Origin: Hallella colorans
GTDB lineage: Bacteria > Bacteroidota > Bacteroidia > Bacteroidales > Bacteroidaceae
Assembly: GCF_003096815.1 (NCBI RefSeq)
Contig: NZ_QENY01000018.1
Location: 1-64,000, forward strand
Direction of reading: 5' to 3'
Length of the DNA stretch: 64,000 bases
A program made the translations under genes and the position numbers. This document shows positions 16,097 to 25,155 of this stretch, piece after piece (positions within the stretch are counted from its first letter, which is position 1; every line of letters begins with the position of its first letter). The notes under the pieces are model-generated. The model saw only the letters and a list, made by a program, of their open reading frames with translations, made no database searches and was not told where the DNA came from.

Positions 16097-17929
16097 ATGA
16101 CACGTTGTATATTACATATTTTTCTCACATGCCTGTGCTTTGTATGCGGAATAACGAATACGCAGGCACAAATTTCTGTATCGGTGCCCTCACGGGTCTC
16201 GACGGGTGAGAATTTTCGACTTTCGTTTACCATCAACACACAAGATGTTGAGGGTTTCAGAGTTGGAAATATCCCCGGAGGATTAGAAGTGATAGCCGGT
16301 CCATACACATCGCAACAGTCAAGCTATCAGGTGGTTAATGGACACACGAGTAGTTCGTCGTCTATCACTTATACCTATACGCTTTATGCCGACAAGCCTG
16401 GCACCTATACCATTCCTGCCGCCCACGCCAAAATCAACGGCAAGGCTGTGTCGTCGCGTGCTGTCCGTGTCACGGTTTCTGGCTCGTCACGCTCCAATGG
16501 TGGCGGTGTTCCGCCTATGCACCAAGACGATGGGGGAGACAACACTATGCGCTCGGCTGGTTCGCCAATATCTGGCAAGGACCTGTTCATCAAAGTTTCA
16601 GCCAGTAAACGTAGGGTGCACGAACAAGAACCAGTGCTCCTTACCTATAAAGTCTACACCCTCGTCGACCTTACGCAGCTTGAGGGCAAGATGCCCGACT
16701 TGACGGGTTTTCACACCCAAGAGGTGCCGCTGCCTCAGCAGAAGAGTTTTAAGATGGAGCGAGTTAACGGTCGGGCATACCGCTCCGTGACATGGAGCCA
16801 ATATGTCATGTATCCGCAGATGACCGGGAAGTTAGAAGTTCCAAGCATCACTTTCAAGGGCATCGTGGTGCAACAAAACCGCGCGGTGGATCCATTTGAG
16901 GCATTTTTCAATGGTGGTTCTGGTTATGTAGAGGTCAAACGAGAAATCAAGGCACCCGGACTCACTATACAGGTAGACCCTCTACCCAAAAAACCGGAAA
17001 ACTTCTCGGGTGGCGTGGGCAGGTTTAACATCTCTTCACAACTAAGCAAAACCGATGTTCAAGCGGGCGATCCTATCACCATGCGTGTGGTGGTTAGTGG
17101 CGTAGGCAATCTTAAACTTATCAAGGCTCCAGACATAAACTTACCCAAAAACTTTGACAAGTACGATCCAAAGATTACTGATAAAACCAAACTCACGGCC
17201 AAAGGCGTGGAAGGAAACATGGTATACGATATTCTGTTTGTGCCTCGCCAACAGGGGCATTACACAATTCCTGCCATCGAGTTTGTGTACTTTGACGTGC
17301 AAACCAACGCTTACAAGACGCTTAGAACCAAAAGTTTCTCTATCAATGTGGCAAAGGGAACAGGAAAAAATGCCACTGCGGTCTATGACAATCCAAAGGA
17401 TAACGATATACACGATATTAAGCATGGTGAGGCTTCCTGCTCTGTTTCTGGCGTGCGATTTGTTGGCAGTGGCACCTACTGGGTGTGTTTGCTGTTGCCA
17501 CTAATAGGCTTCATCGTGTTGCTTATATTGTTCCACAAGCGTGCCGTGGAGCGCGCGGACATCATCAGTTTACGTAAAAAGAAGGCTGATAGCATAGCTC
17601 GCGCTCGACTGAAAAAGGCTTCACAACTCATGCACGCTGGTCGTGGCGATGCCTTTTACGATGAGGTTTTGCGAGCGTTGTGGGATTATGCTGGCAGCAA
17701 GCTCATTATGCCCGTGGAACAACTATCCCGTGATAACATAGCCGAAACCTTCGCTCAACACGATGTTCAGCAAGAAACAATCGAAAAATTTCTCTTGGCA
17801 CTCGACGCCTGCGAATATGAGCGCTACGCCCCCGGCGACGCTTCTGGCAACATGGGCAAGACCTATACAGCCGCCGCTGTGGCCATCAGTGAGATAGAGG
17901 ATGTAATGAAGAAGAAACGTAAACTATGA
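16097..17929 (+). CDS. batD: BatD, large exported Bat protein
   Basis: This 610-residue protein has a signal peptide (about 1-25, NTQAQ), repeated beta-sandwich domains (about 26-450; PSRVSTGENFRLSFTI, DVQAGDPITMRVVVSGVGNL), one membrane helix (about 465-485, WVCLLLPLIGFIVLLILF) and a cytoplasmic helical tail. This is the standard BatD/oxygen-tolerance layout. Its last codons overlap the batE start by four bases (ATGA), indicating translational coupling. Confidence 0.92.
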   Translation: MTRCILHIFLTCLCFVCGITNTQAQISVSVPSRVSTGENFRLSFTINTQDVEGFRVGNIPGGLEVIAGPYTSQQSSYQVVNGHTSSSSSITYTYTLYADKPGTYTIPAAHAKINGKAVSSRAVRVTVSGSSRSNGGGVPPMHQDDGGDNTMRSAGSPISGKDLFIKVSASKRRVHEQEPVLLTYKVYTLVDLTQLEGKMPDLTGFHTQEVPLPQQKSFKMERVNGRAYRSVTWSQYVMYPQMTGKLEVPSITFKGIVVQQNRAVDPFEAFFNGGSGYVEVKREIKAPGLTIQVDPLPKKPENFSGGVGRFNISSQLSKTDVQAGDPITMRVVVSGVGNLKLIKAPDINLPKNFDKYDPKITDKTKLTAKGVEGNMVYDILFVPRQQGHYTIPAIEFVYFDVQTNAYKTLRTKSFSINVAKGTGKNATAVYDNPKDNDIHDIKHGEASCSVSGVRFVGSGTYWVCLLLPLIGFIVLLILFHKRAVERADIISLRKKKADSIARARLKKASQLMHAGRGDAFYDEVLRALWDYAGSKLIMPVEQLSRDNIAETFAQHDVQQETIEKFLLALDACEYERYAPGDASGNMGKTYTAAAVAISEIEDVMKKKRKL

Positions 17930-18708
17930 CAATATATCATTTTAAAGTATTAAACAATAGGTTCAGAAGTATTTTTCTGACGTTCATCCTGTCGTTGTGC
18001 TTGCCGCTTTTCGCGTCGGCAGTCACCAAGCAAATGGCAGATTCTGCTTATCAAAAGGGTGATTACCAGCAAGCGATCATAGACTATCAATACTTGTTAA
18101 AACAGGGTACTTCTGCCGAACTTTATTATAATCTTGGCAATGCCTACTATCGTTCTGACAGTCTTACCATGGCTATCTTGGCCTATGAGCGAGCGTTGTG
18201 GCTTTCGCCCGGCGACAAGGATATTAGGTTCAACTTGCAGTTTGCGCGCTCAAAGACCATTGACAAGCTCACGCCAGAGAGCGAGGTGGTGTTTGTCACG
18301 TGGTATCGTGGCTTGGTCAATCTAACCAATGCCAACGTTTGGGCCTACATCAGCATTGTGTCCATTATCTTGGCATTGTTGCTTGTGTTGGTATATCTGT
18401 TTGTACCCCACATGCTTTGGCGCAAGGTAGGTTTCTTTGGTGGCATGACTTTCTTCGTCTTTTTCATATTTTCCACTCTTTTTGCTTGGGATCAACACCA
18501 TGCCTTTGTCAATCGTTCTGGTGCCATCATCATGGCCCCTTCGGTAAATGTGAAGAAAACGCCCTCTGCAAATGCCGAGGATGCTTTCATACTGCACGAG
18601 GGCACACGGGTGGATGTCACTGACACTAATATGAAATCATGGCGTGGCATACGTCTGCCCGATGGTCGTGAGGGATGGATACCCCCTGAACAATTGGAAA
18701 TGATCTAA
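17926..18708 (+). CDS. batE: BatE, TPR plus SH3-like membrane protein
   Basis: This 260-residue protein has a signal peptide or first helix (about 14-32), TPR units (about 36-110; AYQKGDYQQAIIDYQYLL), two membrane helices (about 138-158 and 166-186) and a C-terminal SH3-type domain (about 195-258; VNVKKTPSANAEDAFILHEG, GREGWIPPEQLE). It is the last gene of the core Bat operon and is coupled to batD by a 4-bp overlap. The SH3 part may bind peptidoglycan or partner proteins; this is inferred from the domain. Confidence 0.92.
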   Translation: MTIYHFKVLNNRFRSIFLTFILSLCLPLFASAVTKQMADSAYQKGDYQQAIIDYQYLLKQGTSAELYYNLGNAYYRSDSLTMAILAYERALWLSPGDKDIRFNLQFARSKTIDKLTPESEVVFVTWYRGLVNLTNANVWAYISIVSIILALLLVLVYLFVPHMLWRKVGFFGGMTFFVFFIFSTLFAWDQHHAFVNRSGAIIMAPSVNVKKTPSANAEDAFILHEGTRVDVTDTNMKSWRGIRLPDGREGWIPPEQLEMI

Positions 18709-18815
18709 GGAGGATGGCTCTACTATCATCACAGTATAACATAATATCAACAATGTGGGCGGCGTCTTGTCAAGGTTAATGCTCCAGCCCCACCTTAACG
18801 CAGAACATAGTCGAG

Positions 18816-19511
18816 ATGACTTTAGAATCTATTATTGAGTTCGACCAGCAGCTTTTGTTATGGTTTAATGGTAGCGATTCGCTGTTCTTGGACCGTATGT
18901 CTGACATGCTCACGTGGGGCTTTACGTGGACACCCCTCTTCTTAGCGTTGTTTTTTCTCGTTGTCAAAAACAACGAGACTATGCCGCAAATTGTGCTTGT
19001 GACATGTTGCGCTGGCCTATGCATACTCCTTGCTGACGGTATGGCCGACGGCATCGTGAAGCCTTTGGTGGCGCGTCCGAGACCGGCAATGGACCCTTAC
19101 CTCAAGTATCTTGTCGATGTGGTGGACGGTCATCGAGGCTCAGGCTTCAGCTTTTTCTCTGCCCATGCCGCCAATACTATGTCATTAGCGGTGTTTTTCA
19201 GCATGTTGGTGCGTAACCGACTGTTCACTGTAGTTATGGTGTTGTGGTCGCTACTCAATTGCTGGACACGTCTTTACCTTGGCCTGCACTATCCTGTCGA
19301 CATCGTCTGTGGTTTGCTGTGGGGCATCGTGTCTGGCTTAATCAGTTATATGGTGTACCACAAATTTTATTATAAAATTAGTCCAAAGATCAACTATATA
19401 TCTTCACACTACACGTCATCTGGCTATTCTATGGCCGATATTGACATGGTGATTGTTGTCGTGGCTGGAACGTTGGCTATTGTGACGGTGCTCGCACTCA
19501 CTGTCATTTGA
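18816..19511 (+). CDS. PAP2-family membrane phosphatase
   Basis: This 231-residue integral membrane protein has the three PAP2 motifs: K-x6-RP (KPLVARPRP), the SAH variant of PSGH (FFSAHAAN) and R-x5-H-x3-D (RLYLGLHYPVD). Members remove phosphate from lipid phosphates such as undecaprenyl pyrophosphate, phosphatidic acid derivatives or lipid A. The substrate here is not evident. It follows batE by 107 bp on the same strand and may be read from the same transcript. Confidence 0.9.
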   Translation: MTLESIIEFDQQLLLWFNGSDSLFLDRMSDMLTWGFTWTPLFLALFFLVVKNNETMPQIVLVTCCAGLCILLADGMADGIVKPLVARPRPAMDPYLKYLVDVVDGHRGSGFSFFSAHAANTMSLAVFFSMLVRNRLFTVVMVLWSLLNCWTRLYLGLHYPVDIVCGLLWGIVSGLISYMVYHKFYYKISPKINYISSHYTSSGYSMADIDMVIVVVAGTLAIVTVLALTVI

Positions 19512-19541
19512 CACTTCGGACTATAGCATAAATTTATTTCT

Positions 19542-20807
19542 ATGGATACAAAAAATATTCACATTTCCGACTTCAATTATGAGCTCCCCGACGAGCGTAT
19601 CGCTAAATACCCATTGCCACAGCGTGATCACAGCAAACTCCTTGTCTACGATCGTGGCGAGGTGAGCGACGATGTGTTCCGTAACCTGCCTGACCATTTG
19701 CCCAAAGGCTCGCTGATGGTGTTCAACAACACCCGCGTGATACAGGCGCGCATTCATTTTCGCAAGGATACAGGTGCACTTATCGAGGTGTTCTTGATGG
19801 AACCCACGTTGCCAGCCGACTACGAACAAATGTTCCAAACCACACACAAGTGCAGTTGGCTTTGCATGGTGGGCAACCTAAAAAAATGGAAGGAGGGTGC
19901 GCTGAATCGCTCGTTTGAGATAAAAGGGCATTCGTTCACACTCTCGGTCACTATGAATCGTGATAAAACCGCGGAGAGAGTGGGGGGTAGCAACTATTGG
20001 ATAGACTTCGAGTGGGATAACAACGACATTAATTTTGCGGATATATTGGAAAGCGTGGGTGAGTTGCCTATACCGCCATATCTCAATCGTGAAACGCAAG
20101 AGAGCGACAAGACCACCTACCAAACCGTTTATTCTAAAATAAAAGGTAGCGTGGCCGCTCCTACAGCTGGGTTGCACTTCACCGACGAGGTGCTCCGACG
20201 CATTGATGCTAAGGGTATCGTGCGCGACGAGTTGACGCTGCATGTGGGCGCCGGCACGTTTCGGCCTGTCAAGTCGGACACCATCGATGGGCACAACATG
20301 CACAGTGAATATGTTGTGGTGCACCGCCACACACTCGAGCGCCTGCTCAATCACGATTGCCGCGCCATAGCCGTGGGCACCACCAGCGTGCGTACGCTCG
20401 AGAGCTTGTACTATATGGGCGCAAAGCTCGCCGCCAATCCAAATCTTTCTGAGGAGGAACTGCACGTTAACCAGTGGGAACCTTACGACCTACCGCACGA
20501 TGCAGAGGGATTGGCGATTGTGAACGGAAAGTCCTTGCCCGTGCGCCAAGCCATCCAAAACATCTTGGACTATCTCGATCGCGACAAGATTGACGCGCTG
20601 CACTCAGGCACGCAAATCATCATAGCGCCGGGCTACACTTACAAGGTCGTGAAGATGCTTATCACCAATTTTCACCAGCCCCAGAGCACGTTGTTGCTTC
20701 TCGTGAGCGCCTTCCTCAAGGGCGATTGGCGCAAGGTTTACGACTATGCACTTGGGCACGACTTTCGCTTCTTGAGCTATGGCGACTCGAGTTTGCTCAT
20801 TCCGTAG
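19542..20807 (+). CDS. queA: S-adenosylmethionine:tRNA ribosyltransferase-isomerase
   Basis: QueA makes epoxyqueuosine in tRNA by transferring and isomerising the ribosyl part of S-adenosylmethionine. Family motifs seen are YPLPQRDHSKLLVYDRG, FNNTRVIQARI, APTAGLHFTDEVL, LHVGAGTFRPV and ITNFHQPQSTLLLLVSAF. At 421 residues it is longer than the roughly 340-360 residues of many QueA proteins; the extra sequence lies at about 85-140 and 275-330 and is usual for Bacteroidetes forms. It lies 30 bp downstream of the PAP2 gene. Confidence 0.95.
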   Translation: MDTKNIHISDFNYELPDERIAKYPLPQRDHSKLLVYDRGEVSDDVFRNLPDHLPKGSLMVFNNTRVIQARIHFRKDTGALIEVFLMEPTLPADYEQMFQTTHKCSWLCMVGNLKKWKEGALNRSFEIKGHSFTLSVTMNRDKTAERVGGSNYWIDFEWDNNDINFADILESVGELPIPPYLNRETQESDKTTYQTVYSKIKGSVAAPTAGLHFTDEVLRRIDAKGIVRDELTLHVGAGTFRPVKSDTIDGHNMHSEYVVVHRHTLERLLNHDCRAIAVGTTSVRTLESLYYMGAKLAANPNLSEEELHVNQWEPYDLPHDAEGLAIVNGKSLPVRQAIQNILDYLDRDKIDALHSGTQIIIAPGYTYKVVKMLITNFHQPQSTLLLLVSAFLKGDWRKVYDYALGHDFRFLSYGDSSLLIP

Positions 20808-20838
20808 GTGTGTCATAGCTGTCGCAATTAATTTTTAT

Positions 20839-20846
20839 TACCTTTG
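20839..20846 (+). promoter_or_regulatory. -7 element TACCTTTG before nrnA
   Basis: An exact TAnnTTTG match only 9 bp before the nrnA start codon, so the transcript would be nearly leaderless. Confidence 0.6.
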
Positions 20847-20854
20847 CACTTATT

Positions 20855-21892
20855 ATGGAATTGAATTTATTAACAGACCAGCAAGCACATGATTTAAGAG
20901 AAATGATTGCCTCTGCGCATCATATACTGATTACCGGTCACTCACGGCCAGATGGTGACGCACTTGGGGCTTGCTTGGCTTGGAGTTATTATTTAGCTGA
21001 TTGTTTTGGCAAGGAGTCCACGTTGATCGTGCCCAATGGTTACCCCGATTTTTTACATTGGCTGCCTGGCAATGAGCGTATTGTGCGGTATGACAAACGT
21101 CCCGACGATGTGAAGGCGATGTTTGACAAGGCTGATCTTGTTTTTTGCATAGACTACAATGCCCTGAACCGAGTGGACGAGATGGAGCAAACCCTGACAG
21201 AATGCAACGCACCAAGGGTGATGTTAGATCACCATCTCAACCCTACGCTGCCAACAATTTTATCCGTTTCAAAGCCAGACTTAAGCTCTTCTTCCGAGGT
21301 GGTGTTTCGTGTGGCATGGCAATTGGGCGATTTTAACAAGCTTGACAAGAAGTTTGCCACATGTGTTTATTGTGGTATGATGACAGACACGGGTGGATTT
21401 ACCTTCAACTCCACGCGGCCAGAGATATACTTCATAATATGCCAACTACTCACCAAGCATATAGACAAAGACAAGATTTATCGCAATGTGTACAACAATT
21501 ATAGCCAATGGGCCATCAGGCTGCGTGGCTATCTCATGTCACAGAAACTCAATGTCTTTGAGGATTTGCATGCGTCATATTTCACTTTGACGCGTAAAAA
21601 CATACGAGATTACCATTATGTACGTGGAGATGGTGAGGGCTTGGTGAACGAGCCGCTACGTATTAAAGGCATGAAAGTTTCGGTTTCACTGCGTGAGGAC
21701 GACCGTGTAGACAACAAGATTTGGGTGAGCTTGCGGTCTGTAGACAACTTTTCCGTGGAAGATATGGCCAAGCGTTTCTTTAATGGTGGAGGACATTTCA
21801 ATGCCAGTGGTGGCCAGTTGGACTGCTCCATGGATGAGGCAGAGAGGATAACCCGTTCTGCATTTATGTACTATGCCGATATACTCAAGTGA
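20855..21892 (+). CDS. nrnA: DHH/DHHA1 phosphoesterase (NrnA-like oligoribonuclease / pAp phosphatase)
   Basis: This 345-residue cytoplasmic protein has the metal-binding motifs HSRPDGDALGA, FCIDYN, MLDHH (the DHH motif) and YCGMMTDTGGF in the N-terminal half and the DHHA1 substrate motif FFNGGGHFNASGGQ near the C-terminus. The family breaks down short RNA oligonucleotides and 3'-phosphoadenosine 5'-phosphate. It is the last gene before repeat copy 2. Confidence 0.9.
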   Translation: MELNLLTDQQAHDLREMIASAHHILITGHSRPDGDALGACLAWSYYLADCFGKESTLIVPNGYPDFLHWLPGNERIVRYDKRPDDVKAMFDKADLVFCIDYNALNRVDEMEQTLTECNAPRVMLDHHLNPTLPTILSVSKPDLSSSSEVVFRVAWQLGDFNKLDKKFATCVYCGMMTDTGGFTFNSTRPEIYFIICQLLTKHIDKDKIYRNVYNNYSQWAIRLRGYLMSQKLNVFEDLHASYFTLTRKNIRDYHYVRGDGEGLVNEPLRIKGMKVSVSLREDDRVDNKIWVSLRSVDNFSVEDMAKRFFNGGGHFNASGGQLDCSMDEAERITRSAFMYYADILK

Positions 21893-21981
21893 TGTCAGGG
21901 GTTTGATAGGTGTATCATCAAGCAAATAGTATAAGATAAGCAATTAATCAAGGTCCTCTCGCAGTGAGATGTCATGTCTGT

Positions 21982-22811
21982 CTTTAGGCTCAGTAGAAAA
22001 AGCATGGCTTTTCATTTTGCTATTGAGATTAACCCCTTGGTACAATAAATAGCCGTATGTTTTTTGAAGAGATGTTCACCATGTACAAACATAGGTGGGG
22101 GCGAATGGTGTGTGTGTACGCTTCAAGATGACGACAGAATGTTTACGCATATTCGGTTTTTTTCTTTAAAAACCTGTTTATCCCAAACGCAGTATTTGAA
22201 AAATTAGAAATAGTCAATTATTTGAACAAACAACCCTCTCAAATTCGCTTATTTAAAAATAAGTTTGCCTTCGTCCGAAATACGCGAATTCTGCGATAGT
22301 TTGTAAATGACTGACATTCAGCATCTTTTAAAAAATAGCCTTTATTCTCCTATTTTGTGGTCTGCGGTTGAGTATCAAATGGCATGATGATAAGGTTGTA
22401 ATCGCAGCGTGATTAAGGCTCTTCCGCGCTGCGAATAAGGCCTAATCAGGCTATGAGAAAGCACCAATCGCGGCACTCTTATGATTTTTGGTAACGCCCG
22501 ACTTGGTTTTGACAAAAAAAGATAGCCCTTTTTGCTCTGGATGACTCGAAAATAATGATCAAAAAACAGTAATTATTTTTTACAAGATAAAGAATAAGGA
22601 GTAAGGAGAGAAGAGTGGGGAGCAAAGAAAGAATGAAGACAACTTCGCTGGCTTCAAGAAGCGTCTGAGTGCGGTAGAAATTTGCGCGTGTGAGCTTTTA
22701 CGCCTGCGTCATGCCTTCTTGTCTTTAATTCTGTTTGCGGTTATACATGGTTACCACAATCTTAGGGGGACCTACGGTGCCCCCAAAAGTAAATGCCTAC
22801 TGAGCCTTTAG
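21982..22811 (-). repeat. Copy 2 of the ~0.8-kb inverted repeat, bounded by 15-bp terminal inverted repeats
   Basis: Bases 21988-22793 are the reverse complement of 4918-5719, about 90% identical by eye. In this copy the ends carry inverted repeats: CTTTAGGCTCAGTAG (21982-21996) and CTACTGAGCCTTTAG (22797-22811), 14 of 15 bp complementary. No conserved ORF is present. The size (830 bp), TIRs and lack of coding capacity fit a non-autonomous, MITE-like element; no target-site duplication is obvious. It occupies most of the 1042-bp gap 21893-22934. The remaining flanks hold no gene. Confidence 0.88.
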
Positions 22812-22900
22812 CTCCCCCATTAAATATCAGCTGAGCCTGTCTTTACTGTCAGATATACCTTTTTTAATGATTTATCTGCATGGCTTTGTTTGGTTTTTAT

Positions 22901-22908
22901 TATCTTTG
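22901..22908 (+). promoter_or_regulatory. -7 element TATCTTTG before the DUF4827 gene
   Basis: An exact TAnnTTTG match 26 bp before the start at 22935 and about 90 bp beyond the end of repeat copy 2. Confidence 0.6.
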
Positions 22909-22934
22909 CACCATATTAATAAAATATTACGACA

Positions 22935-23582
22935 ATGAGAAGATTGCCTTATTTGCTTTTGCTACTTTTCGGATTGTTCTTTCTGATGGCTTGCAAAAAC
23001 CAAGTAACATACGCTGATCAAAAAAAACATGAGCGTGCCGCTATTAATAAATATATAGAGGATTCAGCTGTAACCGTTATCTCCGAGGAAGAGTTTGCTC
23101 GCAAAAACTACACCACTGACGTTCGCAAAAATGAATTTGTACTGTTTAGTGCAAATGGTGTTTACATGCAAATAGTAGAGCAAGGCTGTGGCGAGAAGGT
23201 GAAAACTAACGAGACTCTCACGCTGCTCTGTCGCTATACCGAACGAAATCTTATCACCGATAGTATAGAAGCCTCAAACATGCTGTTGCCGTCAATGGGC
23301 AATTGGGTGGACAAGATATCACTCACCAATAAGGCGGGGACATTTACTGGCTCGTTTCTTAAAAATCACAGCACATTGGTATGGGCACATAGTCTTACGA
23401 CAACGGCTGTTCCCGAGGGATGGCTCATGCCGCTTACATACATCAATGTGGGAAGATATAAAGAGAAAGAAGACGAGTTGGCTCGTGTGCGGATCATTGT
23501 GCCGCACGACATGGGGCATCAGGGAGCTACGGGGCGTGTAATTCCCTATCTCTATGATATAACTTATGAACGTGGCAACTAA
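22935..23582 (+). CDS. DUF4827 lipoprotein (FKBP-like fold)
   Basis: This 215-residue lipoprotein has a lipobox LMAC (Cys at about residue 20). The rest matches my recollection of the Bacteroidales DUF4827 family, which resembles FKBP-type proline isomerases (GDxV-like region KTNETLTLLCRYTERNL, late hydrophobic strands ARVRIIVPHDMG and VIPYLYDITYE). FKBP catalytic residues are not clearly conserved, so isomerase activity is uncertain. It lies 32 bp upstream of glmM on the same strand, so the two are probably co-transcribed. Confidence 0.78.
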   Translation: MRRLPYLLLLLFGLFFLMACKNQVTYADQKKHERAAINKYIEDSAVTVISEEEFARKNYTTDVRKNEFVLFSANGVYMQIVEQGCGEKVKTNETLTLLCRYTERNLITDSIEASNMLLPSMGNWVDKISLTNKAGTFTGSFLKNHSTLVWAHSLTTTAVPEGWLMPLTYINVGRYKEKEDELARVRIIVPHDMGHQGATGRVIPYLYDITYERGN

Positions 23583-23614
23583 AAACAAAATTATAACTTT
23601 AAAACTGTAATACA

Positions 23615-25006
23615 ATGACTCTAATCAAATCAATATCGGGTATTCGGGGCACGATAGGTGGAACCGTTGGCAACACTTTAAATCCATTGGATATCGTGAA
23701 GTTTACCTCGGCTTACGCCACATTTATTCGCCGCAGTGGCAAGTCAAACAGCAACAAGATCGTCGTTGGGCGAGATGCGCGCATATCGGGCGAGATGGTA
23801 AAAAATGTAGTTTGTGGCACCTTGATGGGCATGGGCTATGACGTGCTGAACATAGGCTTGGCCACCACGCCTACAACCGAGCTGGCCGTGCGTATGAGCG
23901 AGGCCGCGGGAGGTATTATTATCACCGCAAGCCATAATCCTCGCCAGTGGAACGCTTTGAAACTACTTAATAATGAGGGTGAGTTCCTTACGGCCGCCGA
24001 TGGTAAGGAGGTGCTGGATATAGCCGAAAGAGAAGACTTTGAATATGCAGAAGTTGATCATTTAGGACATTACATCGAGGACAATACGTTCAACCAAAAA
24101 CATATTGATGCAGTGCTAGCACTTGACTTGGTTGACGTTGAGAGCATCAAAAAAGCCCATTTCAACGTAGTCGTGGATACCATCAATTCGGTTGGCGGTG
24201 TTATTTTGCCCGATTTATTCAAGGCGTTGGGCGTGAAAGCCACGTTTATCAATGGCGAGGCAAATGGTGATTTCGCCCACAATCCGGAGCCCATTGCTAA
24301 AAATTTGGGCGAGATCATGGGCAAATGCGCTATGGGTGGTTATGATTTGGGCGTGGTAGTGGATCCTGACGTGGACAGATTGGCCTTCATATGCGAGGAT
24401 GGAGAGATGTATGGCGAGGAATACACGTTGGTGACAGTGGCCGACTATATTCTCGATCATGATAAGGGAGCCACGGTGAGCAACTTGAGCTCGACGCGTG
24501 CATTGCGTGATGTCACGGAGAAACACGGTTGCAAATATTACGCGTCGGCTGTGGGAGAGGTGAACGTTACGACAAAAATGAAAGAGGTAGGTGCTGTTAT
24601 TGGCGGTGAGGGCAATGGCGGTGTCATTTATCCCAAGAGCCATTACGGTAGGGACGCACTTGTTGGTATAGGTCTTTTCTTGAGTTCGATGGCTCAAAAA
24701 CAGATGTCTGCGTCTCAGCTTCGCGCCACGTTCCCCAATTATTTTATCGCGAAAAACAGGATCGACCTTACACCTTCCACCGATGTGGATGCCATCCTTC
24801 TGAAAGTTAAAGAACTGTTCAGCCATGAGCCTGAGGCGCAAGTGACAGATATTGACGGCGTGAAAATTGATTTCCCCAATAAATGGGTGCACCTTAGAAA
24901 GTCGAATACCGAGCCTATTATTCGAGTATACAGTGAGGCGTCTACCATGAAAGAAGCCGATGAATTGGGCAAAAAACTCATGCAGGTGGTGTACGATATG
25001 CAATAA
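23615..25006 (+). CDS. glmM: Phosphoglucosamine mutase
   Basis: This 463-residue alpha-D-phosphohexomutase has the active-site phosphoserine Ser106 in ITASHNPRQWNALK, the Mg-binding loop VVDPDVDRLAF, the sugar-binding loop GEGNGGVIYP and a C-terminal phosphate-binding RKSNTEPIIRVY. It converts glucosamine-6-phosphate to glucosamine-1-phosphate for UDP-GlcNAc, peptidoglycan and lipid A. GEGNGG favours GlmM/ManB-type specificity. A terminator follows. Confidence 0.9.
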   Translation: MTLIKSISGIRGTIGGTVGNTLNPLDIVKFTSAYATFIRRSGKSNSNKIVVGRDARISGEMVKNVVCGTLMGMGYDVLNIGLATTPTTELAVRMSEAAGGIIITASHNPRQWNALKLLNNEGEFLTAADGKEVLDIAEREDFEYAEVDHLGHYIEDNTFNQKHIDAVLALDLVDVESIKKAHFNVVVDTINSVGGVILPDLFKALGVKATFINGEANGDFAHNPEPIAKNLGEIMGKCAMGGYDLGVVVDPDVDRLAFICEDGEMYGEEYTLVTVADYILDHDKGATVSNLSSTRALRDVTEKHGCKYYASAVGEVNVTTKMKEVGAVIGGEGNGGVIYPKSHYGRDALVGIGLFLSSMAQKQMSASQLRATFPNYFIAKNRIDLTPSTDVDAILLKVKELFSHEPEAQVTDIDGVKIDFPNKWVHLRKSNTEPIIRVYSEASTMKEADELGKKLMQVVYDMQ

Positions 25007-25018
25007 AACATAAGTTAA

Positions 25019-25053
25019 TGGCGTAGACATTTGGCGCATAATACGCCATTTTA
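25019..25053 (+). terminator. Intrinsic terminator after glmM
   Basis: An 8-bp stem ATGGCGTA/TACGCCAT (left arm from 25018, right arm to 25049) is followed by TTTTAGTT, 15 bp after the glmM stop. A second hairpin (GGCCATCC at 25073, GGATGGCT at 25097, then CTTTG) follows and may act as a back-up. Confidence 0.75.
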
Positions 25054-25155
25054 GTTATCCCAACCATGCGAGGGCCATCCCTACTCATTTGAGAGAGGAT
25101 GGCTCTTTGTTATTTGAATTTTTTTGTAAACAACGAACAAAGGTTGATATATAAG

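Noticed and set aside
14809..16308. 499-codon open frame antisense to batB-batC-batD
   Set aside because: It overlaps three well-supported genes; its composition (long Leu/Phe/Val runs opposite the Lys/Gln/Asn tail of BatC) is a by-product of their codon use.
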